Positions 19,763 to 27,948 of a stretch of 64,000 nt of DNA are shown here, piece after piece. A model generated the notes under the pieces. That model worked only from the letters and a program-made list of their open reading frames with translations. It was not told the origin of the DNA and made no database searches. Position numbers and translations under genes: made by a program. The stretch covers positions 1 through 64,000 of the forward strand of contig JAGVMG010000065.1 in NCBI GenBank assembly GCA_020053915.1, read 5' to 3'. The stretch is from Parachlamydiales bacterium (GTDB lineage: Bacteria; Chlamydiota; Chlamydiia; Chlamydiales; Rhabdochlamydiaceae). Every line of letters begins with the position of its first letter. Position 1 is the first letter of the stretch.

Positions 19763-20263
19763 ATGGCAGCAATAAATCCCCCGACATTATCGGATAAGTT
19801 TGCACTCGCTTTAGTCCCAGGTCGCGCAGAAGCATTTTCACAGATGTGCGACAATCATCGCAATGTCATTGAAAACACCCTAATCGCTCAACAAGCCACT
19901 CTTACCCTACCTCAATCGACCCTGCTGCGAGCCCAAATCGAGCTGTGGTCACAGCTTGCATCGGCGAGTTTACATATTCCAGCGCGTTTTTCACTTGCTC
20001 CAGAAAGCAGAAATCATTTTCTTACTTCAGCATCAGTAACAATCGGCTCTTCGTTGTTATTTTCTAAAAAGATAACTCTCATTCCCGCGCTTTATACAGG
20101 CATTGTCACATATGCCCTAGGAAAATTAGCTCATGGCCTTTTAGACAAAGCGCACAGATTAACAACCCATCCCGAACAGGCTCAAGCGATCCTAGATGAG
20201 TTCGTTGAAAACGGCGAGGAAGATGGCGCTGTTCTGAGGATTATACACATTAATCGCATCTAA
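19763..20263 (+). CDS. Unknown protein, tandem paralog B, two hydrophobic segments
   Basis: A 166-residue paralog of the flanking genes. It starts MAAINPPTLSDKFALALVPG and shares RAEAFSQMC, the paired hydrophobic region (about 89-104 and 110-128), KLAHGLLDKAHRLTTHPEQA and an acidic tail ending in an IIHINRI-type motif. An AT-rich stretch of 210 bases upstream and GAGG before the ATG suggest its own transcription start; it is 34 bases from paralog C, so B and C are probably cotranscribed. Function unknown. Confidence 0.7.
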   Translation: MAAINPPTLSDKFALALVPGRAEAFSQMCDNHRNVIENTLIAQQATLTLPQSTLLRAQIELWSQLASASLHIPARFSLAPESRNHFLTSASVTIGSSLLFSKKITLIPALYTGIVTYALGKLAHGLLDKAHRLTTHPEQAQAILDEFVENGEEDGAVLRIIHINRI

Positions 20264-20297
20264 TTTAGATTGCATTATTTTAAAATAAGGAAAAACT

Positions 20298-20789
20298 ATG
20301 GCAGCAATAAATCCACCAACAATTACAGATACGCTTCGCCTTGCTCTTGTACCAGGTCAAGAGACCGAATTTTCGCAAAGATGCACGCTTCAAGAAGCTG
20401 CGATTGCGCAGGCGATGGGCGTCGAGGGTGCTGACATACCACAACTACAGCAGCAAAGAGCTGTGTGGATCAGCTTGTCTCAAGCAAGCGCGCTTTTACC
20501 CCTTTTCCGAATACCATTTTTCATCACAGGCGCTGCAACGACAACCTCTGCAGCATTGTTATTGTGTGACAAAATAAAATTAGTTTCAGGATCTATAACT
20601 TTGGCAGGATGCTATGGAACTGGCGTAGCTGGATCTAAACTAGTAAAATTAGCACATCAGCTTTTAGATAGAGCGCAAAGATTAACAACTCATCCTGAAG
20701 AAGCTCAAAATATCCTTAACGAATTTACAATTACAATTGCTTTGGAAGACGGCACGTTCCGTACGATTATCAACACCGACCGCGTCTAG
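20298..20789 (+). CDS. Unknown protein, tandem paralog C, two hydrophobic segments
   Basis: A 163-residue third member, starting MAAINPPTITDTLRLALVPG. It keeps EFSQRC, a strongly hydrophobic double segment (about 74-95 and 100-120, rich in Ala, Thr and Gly), KLAHQLLDRAQRLTTHPEEA and the C-terminal TIINTDRV. The start region is almost identical in B and C at the DNA level, showing recent duplication. The conserved C-terminal THPE(E/Q)A helix suggests a common binding function. Function unknown. Confidence 0.7.
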   Translation: MAAINPPTITDTLRLALVPGQETEFSQRCTLQEAAIAQAMGVEGADIPQLQQQRAVWISLSQASALLPLFRIPFFITGAATTTSAALLLCDKIKLVSGSITLAGCYGTGVAGSKLVKLAHQLLDRAQRLTTHPEEAQNILNEFTITIALEDGTFRTIINTDRV

Positions 20790-20790
20790 T

Positions 20791-20817
20791 AAAAATGCGC
20801 GCTCCAAATCGGAGCGC
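20791..20817 (-). terminator. Terminator between converging genes
   Basis: GCGCTCC (20799-20805) and GGAGCGC (20811-20817) form a stem with a 5-base loop. On the minus strand it is followed by five T (20791-20795), so it fits termination of the gene ending at 20846 and may also stop the tandem paralogs. Confidence 0.65.
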
Positions 20818-20845
20818 ACATGTGATAGGGTCTTTGTGAGGATTT

Positions 20846-21532
20846 TTATAAGACAAAATCCACAAATGAGGGGACAACCATCTTGAACAGGGGATCAAAA
20901 AGGGAATCAGGCAAATAAGGAGAGTCTGTGATATCGATAAAATCATCGATAATTTCAATAATACAAGCCCGCTTAACCTCCAGCGTTAACCCTGAAAATG
21001 ACGAGAGATACTGGCGGCATTGCATGACAAGCTTCACCACATCTTCGACTTGAAAACCATCTGTAAAATTATCCTGCAATTGAACCGCATACTGTCTTAA
21101 TTCTTCTTTTGTCGGGGGCACGTCTGAAACAACAGCCATCTGACCTTCATTCACGACTACTTGTGTATCCTCTTTACCAAAGACATAATCGAGCATTTTA
21201 TTTGCCAAACGCTTTAAAATCGGATCTGTTATGCCATCGGGCAAATAAGGAGTGTTGACGTTATCAATTACCTGAGAAATCACAGTTGAAATGACCCCTT
21301 CAATAAACACAAGAGGACGAGAAGATTGACACACTTGAACCGAAAGGGAAACAAGAGTGGGAAGATCACTCCAAGAAAGACCATCGGAAAATTCCTTAGC
21401 TACGCTATCTACAAAGCCTGCAATTTCAGTTTCACTCACGGCAGAAGAAGCGATCACCATCGCACTTACGTTCGTTTCAACAGGCGCCTGAGAATACATA
21501 CACTCGAGATGCTGGGGAGGAAGATCAAACAT
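20846..21532 (-). CDS. Unknown protein made of two duplicated helical repeats
   Basis: The 228-residue protein is an internal tandem duplication with a period of about 110 residues. TPYLPDGITDP (94-104) matches SPYLPDSLFDP (204-214). EFSDGLSWSDLPTLV (about 47-61) matches NFTDGFQVEDVVKLV (about 155-169). Each half looks all-helical, with an Ile/Val-rich helix ending in a conserved Asp-containing PYLPD turn. There is no signal peptide or membrane segment. It is last in the ddl-ispF operon direction, 26 bases after ispF. I do not recognise the family with confidence; the repeat pattern is faintly reminiscent of proteins of large DNA viruses, which is only an impression. Confidence 0.7.
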   Translation of the reverse strand: MFDLPPQHLECMYSQAPVETNVSAMVIASSAVSETEIAGFVDSVAKEFSDGLSWSDLPTLVSLSVQVCQSSRPLVFIEGVISTVISQVIDNVNTPYLPDGITDPILKRLANKMLDYVFGKEDTQVVVNEGQMAVVSDVPPTKEELRQYAVQLQDNFTDGFQVEDVVKLVMQCRQYLSSFSGLTLEVKRACIIEIIDDFIDITDSPYLPDSLFDPLFKMVVPSFVDFVL

Positions 21533-21558
21533 AACAACTCCTTACGGCGCAAAGCCGG

Positions 21559-22071
21559 TTAAAGTTCCACTTCTGCGGTCGTGAGAATGCAAAAACACTG
21601 CAATCCATCGCCGCATCCAAAATCTGTCAAACCATCGCCTGAAGTTACTGTGAGTCCTACTTGGGCAACGGATATTTTCATGACTTCTGCCACTTTTTCG
21701 CGCATTTCCTGCACGCGCACTTGAAAGCGCGGGCGTTTGCCTTCGATCGTCAATGACACATGCTGCACATGCTGCTTACCTAAAGTTTCGATGGCTTTTT
21801 CGAGATAAACCTGACTATCTGTGATCCCATCTTTGTGGCAGAGATCGATCGCAATGCCCCCGAGAATAGGAACTCCCGTAACAGAGGTGATCGCATTACA
21901 GATCGCATGAAATACCACATCCCCATCGGAATCGGCAGAAAGGCCAGGAGCATCGGTAAACATGAGGCCTCCGATGATGCAGGGCTTGGTCGATTCAGGA
22001 GAGAGAAAACGGTGGCTATCTTGTCCAATGCCGACACGTACGAGAGGGTAACACAATTTATTCTGAGTCAT
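21559..22071 (-). CDS. ispF: 2-C-methyl-D-erythritol 2,4-cyclodiphosphate synthase
   Basis: Cyclises CDP-methylerythritol phosphate in the MEP isoprenoid pathway, which feeds UppS. The 170-residue protein has the zinc-binding D-x-H in VGIGQDSHRF (about 12-21), SDGDVVFHAICNAI (third metal ligand) and the C-terminal TSGDGLTDFGCGDG CDP-binding loop. Length is a little over the family norm of about 160. It corresponds to CT434, beside cysJ in C. trachomatis. It lies 33 bases after ddl on the same strand. Confidence 0.95.
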   Translation of the reverse strand: MTQNKLCYPLVRVGIGQDSHRFLSPESTKPCIIGGLMFTDAPGLSADSDGDVVFHAICNAITSVTGVPILGGIAIDLCHKDGITDSQVYLEKAIETLGKQHVQHVSLTIEGKRPRFQVRVQEMREKVAEVMKISVAQVGLTVTSGDGLTDFGCGDGLQCFCILTTAEVEL

Positions 22072-22104
22072 TCTAAGAGATTCCTTAAGAGTTTATGCAG
22101 GAAA

Positions 22105-23247
22105 CTATACCTGCTCACTGATTTTTATGTCACTAATCGTAGTGATAGATGTCGCCAAACAGCTTTCTTGAGCATGCCTGTCGATAGCAAGTGCAATTAA
22201 ACGATCGATCAATTCTGAATAGGCAATCCCGCTAGCTTCCCAATTCTTGGGATACATGCTGATTTTAGTAAAACCTGGAATCGTGTTGATTTCGTTCACC
22301 AAAAGATCGCCATTCTCTTTTAAAAAGAAATCAATCCGTGCCATTCCCTCGCAACAAAGAGCTTGGAAAACCTCAATCGACATCATTTGGACTTTCTTAA
22401 CTAACTCAGGGGGTAATTGGACGGGAATTTGAAACAGTGCGCCTTGTTCATCGAGATATTTCGCTTCATAGGAATAAAACTCGTGCTGCGGAATCACTTC
22501 TCCTGGAAGTGATGCAATCGGATGGTCATTTCCCAGTACAGAACACTCAATCTCTCTTCCTGGAATAAATTCTTCGAGGAGCACTTTTCGCGCATAGAGG
22601 AAAGCAAGGTCCATTGCGTTTTTAAATTCAGATTCACAGCTCACTTTCGACACGCCCACAGAAGAACCTGCATTGGCAGGTTTGACAAAAAAAGGCAGGC
22701 CAATTTCTTGGGACACCGATTCAAAATCGAGCGTCTCTCTTTGGTGTTTCATCACGGTAATAAATTTTCCAATGGGGATCTTTGCATCGCGAAGCAGCCG
22801 CTTCATCACATCTTTATCCATCCCAATCGCAGAGCCCAGAACGCCGGCCCCCACAAAAGGGATATTTGCCAATGTAAGAAGACCTTGCATTGTCCCATCT
22901 TCTCCCATAGGTCCATGCAGAATCGGGAAAATAACATCCAGCGCAAGCCTCCCTTGAAGTTGGTCTCCGCAATAACCCACAAGCTCTTTTCGCTCTTGTT
23001 TGGGAAGTAGAGCAAGCGTTTGTTTTTCTCCATGGAGATGCACACGTTTAGCATCTTCTGCAAAAGCTAAAAACTCACCTGACTGCTTTAAATGCCACTC
23101 ACCTTGCTTATCAATCGCGATGAGCACAATCTCATATTTGTCTTTGTCCATCGCATCGATCACATTCTTCGCCGAGATCAAGGAAACCTCATGCTCGACC
23201 GATTTGCCTCCAAAGAGGATTCCCACGCGTAATTTTGTCTGACTCAT
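22105..23247 (-). CDS. ddl: D-alanine--D-alanine ligase
   Basis: Makes the D-Ala-D-Ala dipeptide of peptidoglycan. From the ATG at 23245-23247 (GAGGAG upstream) it is 380 residues, the DdlA-type length. It has GILFGGKSVEHEVSL, the ATP-grasp lysine region FVKPANAGSSVGV, EFYSYEAKYL (the omega-loop Tyr typical of D-Ala-D-Ala rather than D-Ala-D-Lac enzymes), RIDFF and EINTIPGFTKISMYP. In Chlamydiaceae this activity is fused to MurC; here it stands alone. A longer frame to 23271 is less likely. The upstream neighbour, transcribed divergently, is another ATP-grasp gene. Confidence 0.94.
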   Translation of the reverse strand: MSQTKLRVGILFGGKSVEHEVSLISAKNVIDAMDKDKYEIVLIAIDKQGEWHLKQSGEFLAFAEDAKRVHLHGEKQTLALLPKQERKELVGYCGDQLQGRLALDVIFPILHGPMGEDGTMQGLLTLANIPFVGAGVLGSAIGMDKDVMKRLLRDAKIPIGKFITVMKHQRETLDFESVSQEIGLPFFVKPANAGSSVGVSKVSCESEFKNAMDLAFLYARKVLLEEFIPGREIECSVLGNDHPIASLPGEVIPQHEFYSYEAKYLDEQGALFQIPVQLPPELVKKVQMMSIEVFQALCCEGMARIDFFLKENGDLLVNEINTIPGFTKISMYPKNWEASGIAYSELIDRLIALAIDRHAQESCLATSITTISDIKISEQV

Positions 23248-23331
23248 TTGGTAGCTCCTCATTTGAAACATTTCCCATTCGACAGGAAACTGTATAGCGG
23301 TTTAGTGTTAAAGGTGTCTAGGAGAATCAAA

Positions 23332-24396
23332 ATGTCCACGTTACACATCGCCAATACTTTTTTCGAGCATGAGCTATCTGGACAAAAAGCAGGCAGCCTT
23401 ACGCAAACAATTGAACGCCATCCGATCCATCTTCAACTCCAATTCCTTCCCTTTTTATATGCCAATCCCGATGAGTACATTGGCATAACAGCGCATCCTG
23501 CTCAGGCCTACCAAGATGTTTTGAAAAAATGGAATCTTCCCCAACTCAAGACCCAGCTCTTGCACGAGCCCAAAGTTTCCCGCTTTGAGCACCTCGAAAC
23601 ATGGGGAGCCTCTCATCTGATTCAAGAATGGGCAACGCGCCATCGTCTTTTCTATGACATCCCTGCATGGCATCTCGTAAAAGAGATCCAATCGAAATCC
23701 TTTTGCTTTCAGCATGCACCGCGACTCAAAAACTCCGCCTTATTGCACACAGAAGAAGAGGCACATTCTTGGCTGAGCTCATTTTCCGGACCAAAAGTTC
23801 TTAAAACCTGTTTTGGTCTTTCAGGAAGAGGACATCTCTTAATCGATACCGCTTCGAAAATCGCAACCATTCTGCAATTTTTACAAAGAGAATTTGAGCA
23901 GGCACGACCTGTCATTGCTGAACCTTGGGTCGAGCGCGCCCTCGATTTTAGTACCCAATGGGAGATCGCAAAAGATCAGACAATAACATTCATTGGATCA
24001 ACCGTCTGCATCAACGACGCAAAAGGAAAATATATCGCAAGCTGTATCGCGGACGAGCCTACTCTCTTTGGTCAATCTCTTCCCTTTCTAGAAGAGCACA
24101 AGGCAACAGCGCATGCGCTTTTAAGCGCGATTGCCCGTTTAGGATATTTTGGAAATGTGGGATTCGATGCAATGATCTACAAAGAGGCAAACACACTGCG
24201 CTTACATCCCATCGTAGAAATCAACGCGCGCAAAACCATGGCATGGGCAGGACTCATGTTTCAACGCAAACATGTTCCAGGAAAAAAAATCACGTTCCGC
24301 TTTGCTCCAGGAACAGAGGGCTTACTGCCGACCCGTCTACATCTTCAGAATGGAAAGCACGTTGAATTCACACACAATCTGGTTGTAGAAATATAA
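23332..24396 (+). CDS. ATP-grasp-like ligase of unknown substrate
   Basis: From ATG 23332 (AGGAG upstream) the protein has 354 residues. It shows an ATP-grasp layout: VLKTCFGLSGRGHLLI (nucleotide-binding Lys and Gly-rich loop, about 160-175), VIAEPWVER (adenine-hinge type strand, near 198) and GFDAMIY then LHPIVEINARKTMAWAG (metal-binding Glu and Asn, about 280-320). The first 130 residues look like a substrate domain and are unfamiliar. A C-terminal piece with TRLHLQNG resembles nothing I know. It is transcribed away from ddl and ends two bases before a long palindrome. It may make a peptide or amide bond; the substrate is unknown. Confidence 0.7.
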   Translation: MSTLHIANTFFEHELSGQKAGSLTQTIERHPIHLQLQFLPFLYANPDEYIGITAHPAQAYQDVLKKWNLPQLKTQLLHEPKVSRFEHLETWGASHLIQEWATRHRLFYDIPAWHLVKEIQSKSFCFQHAPRLKNSALLHTEEEAHSWLSSFSGPKVLKTCFGLSGRGHLLIDTASKIATILQFLQREFEQARPVIAEPWVERALDFSTQWEIAKDQTITFIGSTVCINDAKGKYIASCIADEPTLFGQSLPFLEEHKATAHALLSAIARLGYFGNVGFDAMIYKEANTLRLHPIVEINARKTMAWAGLMFQRKHVPGKKITFRFAPGTEGLLPTRLHLQNGKHVEFTHNLVVEI

Positions 24397-24397
24397 G

Positions 24398-24556
24398 CTC
24401 GGCTTTGTACATTTTTGTGCCTCGAATCCTGGATAGGGAGCCCTTCAGGCGTAATTTTAATTCTCAGGATCGGCTTGAATAAGCCTTCCTGAGAATTAAA
24501 ATTACGCCTCAAGGATTCCCTGCCGGGAAGCGGGGCACAAAAATGTACAAAGTCGA
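24398..24556. repeat. Long imperfect palindrome 3 (about 159 bp)
   Basis: Left arm ctcggctttgtacatttttg (from 24398) and right arm ending caaagtcgag (24556) are reverse complements. So are the inner gcgtaattttaattctcagg and its mirror, around a short centre near 24475. The sequence is unrelated to palindromes 1 and 2 but the size is similar. It overlaps the 3' end of the following minus-strand gene. Confidence 0.87.
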
Positions 24557-25285
24557 GATAAGCTTACGCAAAGCAGATTTTCCTTCTTTTGCAATCCAAT
24601 GATAAATGAGCGCCTCTTCATTCTCCCCCCAGAAATGAACCGGCCAATTGTATTTAAACTCAAGCTGTGAGATCTGCACTTCATGTCGTGCCATCAAGAA
24701 CGAAAGGATTTCCTCATCCGTCGGAAATAAAAATCTGCCATCGGCAAGCGCTCTCCAATCTTTGACTAATTCAGAATCCGTTTCTGCTAACATCACTCCT
24801 GAATTGTATTTGTCGATGAGAAATATAAGATTTTTTGTCTGGTTTTTCACGAAAAAGCTCTTGCCGGAAGATGCGACAGCAACACCACCAGGAGACAGGG
24901 GCAAATTCAACAGAGAGCTCAGATCTCCACGCACTTGACAATCGAGATCCAACCACAGAGTGCGCTGAAAAGGAGACTGTGCAAAAGCAATGGGTTTATA
25001 AAAAAGATACTGCCGCTCCGGTGGAACATCAGCCACATTAAGAGGGTTTGCTTGCCAGAGCTCGTTGCGAAAAACAAATTCTCCATTCTCTGCATGACAT
25101 AGAGAAAAACCCTCAACACGAAACACCGTTCCGCGCTCTTTGCACCATGCATGCGCATCCGATGTCATCCCAAAATCAGCAAACGCGATCGGACATGTGG
25201 GATTATGTTTCCGAAACTGTTCATAAAACCAAACGAGAAGCCATTCTTGCGACACATCCGTGCCCACTAAAACACCGCATTGCAT
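24509..25285 (-). CDS. Probable GT-A glycosyltransferase (GT8/glycogenin-like)
   Basis: A protein of 258 residues from the ATG at 25283-25285 (CGVLVGTD start), or 286 if an upstream ATG at 25369 is used; neither has a strong ribosome site. Features are an N-terminal GVLVGTDVSQEWL strand, YKPIAFAQSPFQRTLWLDLDCQVRGDLSSLL with a DxD metal motif (LDLD), YNSGVML and DEEILSFLM, typical of GT8-like sugar-nucleotide transferases. The last 15 or so residues (TLYIFVPRFPAGNP) are encoded inside palindrome 3, so the native C terminus may have been replaced by an element insertion. The acceptor is unknown. Confidence 0.7.
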   Translation of the reverse strand: MQCGVLVGTDVSQEWLLVWFYEQFRKHNPTCPIAFADFGMTSDAHAWCKERGTVFRVEGFSLCHAENGEFVFRNELWQANPLNVADVPPERQYLFYKPIAFAQSPFQRTLWLDLDCQVRGDLSSLLNLPLSPGGVAVASSGKSFFVKNQTKNLIFLIDKYNSGVMLAETDSELVKDWRALADGRFLFPTDEEILSFLMARHEVQISQLEFKYNWPVHFWGENEEALIYHWIAKEGKSALRKLISTLYIFVPRFPAGNP

Positions 25286-25440
25286 TTCACACCCAGCCCT
25301 TGAACCCCGTGTTACGAAAAACAGCGATTTCAAGGAAGACAAAAGTGCACGGTTTACAAGTAATGGCATTTAAGCTAACTGTGTGATATACTCATCGTCT
25401 CTTTTCTCTTGTTTGTCCAACCCTCAAGGAGCTAATGCAT

Positions 25441-26832
25441 ATGGAAGTTCTGAAAATCAAAGGTGGTAAGCCCTTAGAAGGAAAAGTCCGCGCAGCAGGA
25501 GCAAAAAATGCCGTTACGAAACTGCTTGTAGCCTCTTTACTTTCGGACAAACGCTGCGTCTTTTACAACGTGCCCAACATTGCAGAAGTAGAAGTGACAG
25601 TGGATCTCTGCAAAGAGATCGGCTCGCAAGTGCATTGGGATAAAACAGAGGGTGTGATTGAAATCATCACCAAAGAACTGAAAACCTCTTATGTGCCGCA
25701 ACGTTTTTCAGGATCGAATCGAATTCCTATTTTGATGATCGGTGCACTTCTGGGAAGAACCGATGAAGACATCATCGTTCCAACAGCGGGCGGTTGCAAA
25801 ATTGGCAAACGCCCTGTTGATTTCCATTTAAGCGCTTTGGAAAAACTCGGCGCTGTCATTGAATATCGAGAGATGAAAAAAGAGGGAGCTTATTTCGCAA
25901 GAGCGCATCAAGGACTAAAAGGCGCGATCATTCCCCTTGCATTTCCTTCGGTGGGCGCCACAGAAAACACCATTTTAGCCGCCTGTCGCGCACAAGGGAC
26001 AACGGTCATTAAAAACGCAGCGATTGAACCAGAAATTATTGATCTCATTCTGTTTTTGCAAAAGTTAGGGATCACGATCGGCATCGATGCAGATCGCACC
26101 ATCCACATCCAACAGACCCAACAGTTTTACGAGGTTGAGCATACAGTCATTACCGACCGGATCGAAGCGGCTTCCCTTGGTCTTGCGGGGATCAGCACCA
26201 AAGGGCGCGTCTTTGTAGAAGGAGCCCAGCATTCTCACATGATCACCTTCCTCAACTATCTGCGTGCTGTCAATGCAGGATTCGAGGTGAAAAAAGACGG
26301 AATAGAATTTTTCTACAAAGGGCCTTTGAAAGGGGGCGTGCACATTGAAACAGATGTGCATCCTGGATTCATGACCGATTGGCAACAGCCCTTCGTTCTT
26401 CTTTTGACACAAGCTCACGGTGTTTCTGTCGTACATGAAACAGTTTATGAAAACCGCTTCGGCTACACAGATACCCTCAAACAAATGGGCGCAGATATCG
26501 AGCTGTTCACGCATTGTTTAGGAGGCAAGGAATGCCGTTTTGCCTCGCAGAATTTCCATCACAGCATTGTCGTCAAAGGGGCGACACCCCTCTGCTCTAA
26601 AGACATCACCATCCCTGATTTACGCGCCGGCTTTGCCTATGTGCTCGCAGCGCTCCTCGCTCCTGAAGAAAGCCACATTTCAGGTCTTCACTACCTTGAT
26701 CGCGGTTATGAGAACATTGTCGGAAAGCTCTCTTCCTTAGGAGCTGAAATTTCCCGCCTACCCGCTCACCCTGGTCCACCAGGGTCGATATTAAAACCTT
26801 TACTATCAGCCACTTCCTCGAAAGCCGTTTGA
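25441..26832 (+). CDS. murA: UDP-N-acetylglucosamine 1-carboxyvinyltransferase
   Basis: First committed step of peptidoglycan synthesis, transferring enolpyruvate from PEP to UDP-GlcNAc. ATG 25441 is nine bases from AAGGAG; ATG 25435 is possible but too close. The 463-residue product has AGAKNAVTKLL (the Lys-Asn pair), the catalytic loop GGCKIGKRPVD with Cys at residue 119, and DIEL and DLRAGFAYVLAAL near the end. The catalytic Cys is the fosfomycin target; C. trachomatis MurA carries Asp there, so this enzyme is predicted fosfomycin-sensitive. It lies in the murA-argS neighbourhood (CT455-CT454) with two inserted genes. The C-terminal 20 residues are proline-rich and non-conserved. Confidence 0.95.
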   Translation: MEVLKIKGGKPLEGKVRAAGAKNAVTKLLVASLLSDKRCVFYNVPNIAEVEVTVDLCKEIGSQVHWDKTEGVIEIITKELKTSYVPQRFSGSNRIPILMIGALLGRTDEDIIVPTAGGCKIGKRPVDFHLSALEKLGAVIEYREMKKEGAYFARAHQGLKGAIIPLAFPSVGATENTILAACRAQGTTVIKNAAIEPEIIDLILFLQKLGITIGIDADRTIHIQQTQQFYEVEHTVITDRIEAASLGLAGISTKGRVFVEGAQHSHMITFLNYLRAVNAGFEVKKDGIEFFYKGPLKGGVHIETDVHPGFMTDWQQPFVLLLTQAHGVSVVHETVYENRFGYTDTLKQMGADIELFTHCLGGKECRFASQNFHHSIVVKGATPLCSKDITIPDLRAGFAYVLAALLAPEESHISGLHYLDRGYENIVGKLSSLGAEISRLPAHPGPPGSILKPLLSATSSKAV

Positions 26833-26886
26833 CACTGTTCCTCATAGCAGGTACAATAGTCTCCATTTTCAAATGGAAGACCTTCA

Positions 26887-27849
26887 ATGCAGCCTTTATG
26901 GAGAAAAATCCAGCAGGGGAATTTTACCGACTGGAAACGGCTCACCGATTTTATTCAACTCGATCTCCCCCTGCCTCCAAGTAAGCTCAAGTTTCCCTTA
27001 AACGTCCCCGTCCGCCTAGCAGAAAAAATCGTCAAGTCCACCCCCAACGATCCCGTTTTACGCCAATTTCTTCCCTCGTTAGAAGAAAACAAAAAATCAC
27101 CTCTGTTCATCTCCGATCCCGTTGGCGACACACAATCGCGCAAAGCCCCAAAACTGCTGCATAAGTATCAGGGAAGAGCCTTGCTCGTTTCCACAAGCGC
27201 CTGCGCGATGCACTGTAGATACTGCTTCCGGCAGCATTTCGATTACGAAACAGAAGACAAATCCTTTGCTGAAGAGCTGGAATATATTCAACAAGACACC
27301 TCGTTAAAGGAAATCATCTTAAGCGGGGGAGATCCTCTCTCCTTAAGCCACAGGCAACTCAAAAGCCTCATCGACAGCTTAAGCCAAATTCCCCACCTCA
27401 AGCGCCTCCGTTTCCACACCCGCTTTCCCATCGGCATCCCCGAGAGGATCGACGACGCATTTCTCGAGCTCCTAAACACCTGCCGTCTGCAAACTTTTTT
27501 CGTCATCCATTCCAACCACCCCAACGAGTGGGATGAAGAGATTAGCGCAGCCTTAAAACGCGTCCAACGCCTCGGCATTCCTGTCCTCTGCCAAACGATA
27601 TTACTCAAAAACGTCAACGACAACGCCGACACACTGCACGCGTTTTTTGAGTTCCTAGTTGATCAGGGGATCCTGCCCTATTACCTCCATCAACTCGACC
27701 GCGTCGAGGGCGCCGCTCACTTTGAAGTGACAGAAGAGCAAGGAAAGTCCTTAATGCAAGAACTCACCCGCAGTCTTTCTGGCTACGCGGTCCCCCGCTA
27801 CGTCCAAGAGATCGCAGGGGAATCCAGCAAGACCCAGATCAGCTACTAA
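26887..27849 (+). CDS. epmB: Radical SAM lysine 2,3-aminomutase-like protein (EpmB/YjeK type)
   Basis: EpmB converts lysine to beta-lysine, which EpmA attaches to elongation factor P to relieve polyproline stalling. The 320-residue protein has the radical SAM cluster motif SACAMHCRYCFRQHF (three Cys spaced CxxxCxxC, about 98-105), the SGGDPLSL glycine motif, FHTRFPIGIPERI, and the LHQLDRVEGAAHF segment of the PLP-binding half. Length fits EpmB (about 340) rather than longer clostridial KamA. epmA and efp are not in the window. It lies 54 bases after murA and could share its transcript. Confidence 0.87.
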   Translation: MQPLWRKIQQGNFTDWKRLTDFIQLDLPLPPSKLKFPLNVPVRLAEKIVKSTPNDPVLRQFLPSLEENKKSPLFISDPVGDTQSRKAPKLLHKYQGRALLVSTSACAMHCRYCFRQHFDYETEDKSFAEELEYIQQDTSLKEIILSGGDPLSLSHRQLKSLIDSLSQIPHLKRLRFHTRFPIGIPERIDDAFLELLNTCRLQTFFVIHSNHPNEWDEEISAALKRVQRLGIPVLCQTILLKNVNDNADTLHAFFEFLVDQGILPYYLHQLDRVEGAAHFEVTEEQGKSLMQELTRSLSGYAVPRYVQEIAGESSKTQISY

Positions 27850-27930
27850 ACAAACAACAGTCTCATTATAAACCACTTAAAGCTACAAACAAAAGAACTT
27901 TCCTCATTTTAAGCTTGCAATGAAGCAGAA

Positions 27931-27948
27931 TTTGGAGTCGACTCCAAA
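27931..27948. promoter_or_regulatory. Perfect 18-bp palindrome over the AAA ATPase start
   Basis: TTTGGAGTCGACTCCAAA is fully self-complementary. It contains the GGAG ribosome-binding sequence, and its last A is the first base of the ATG at 27948. It could be a repressor site or an RNA hairpin hiding the ribosome site. Confidence 0.7.

Noticed and set aside
26887-27849. Catabolic lysine 2,3-aminomutase
   Set aside because: Length and context fit EpmB; no lysine fermentation genes are present.
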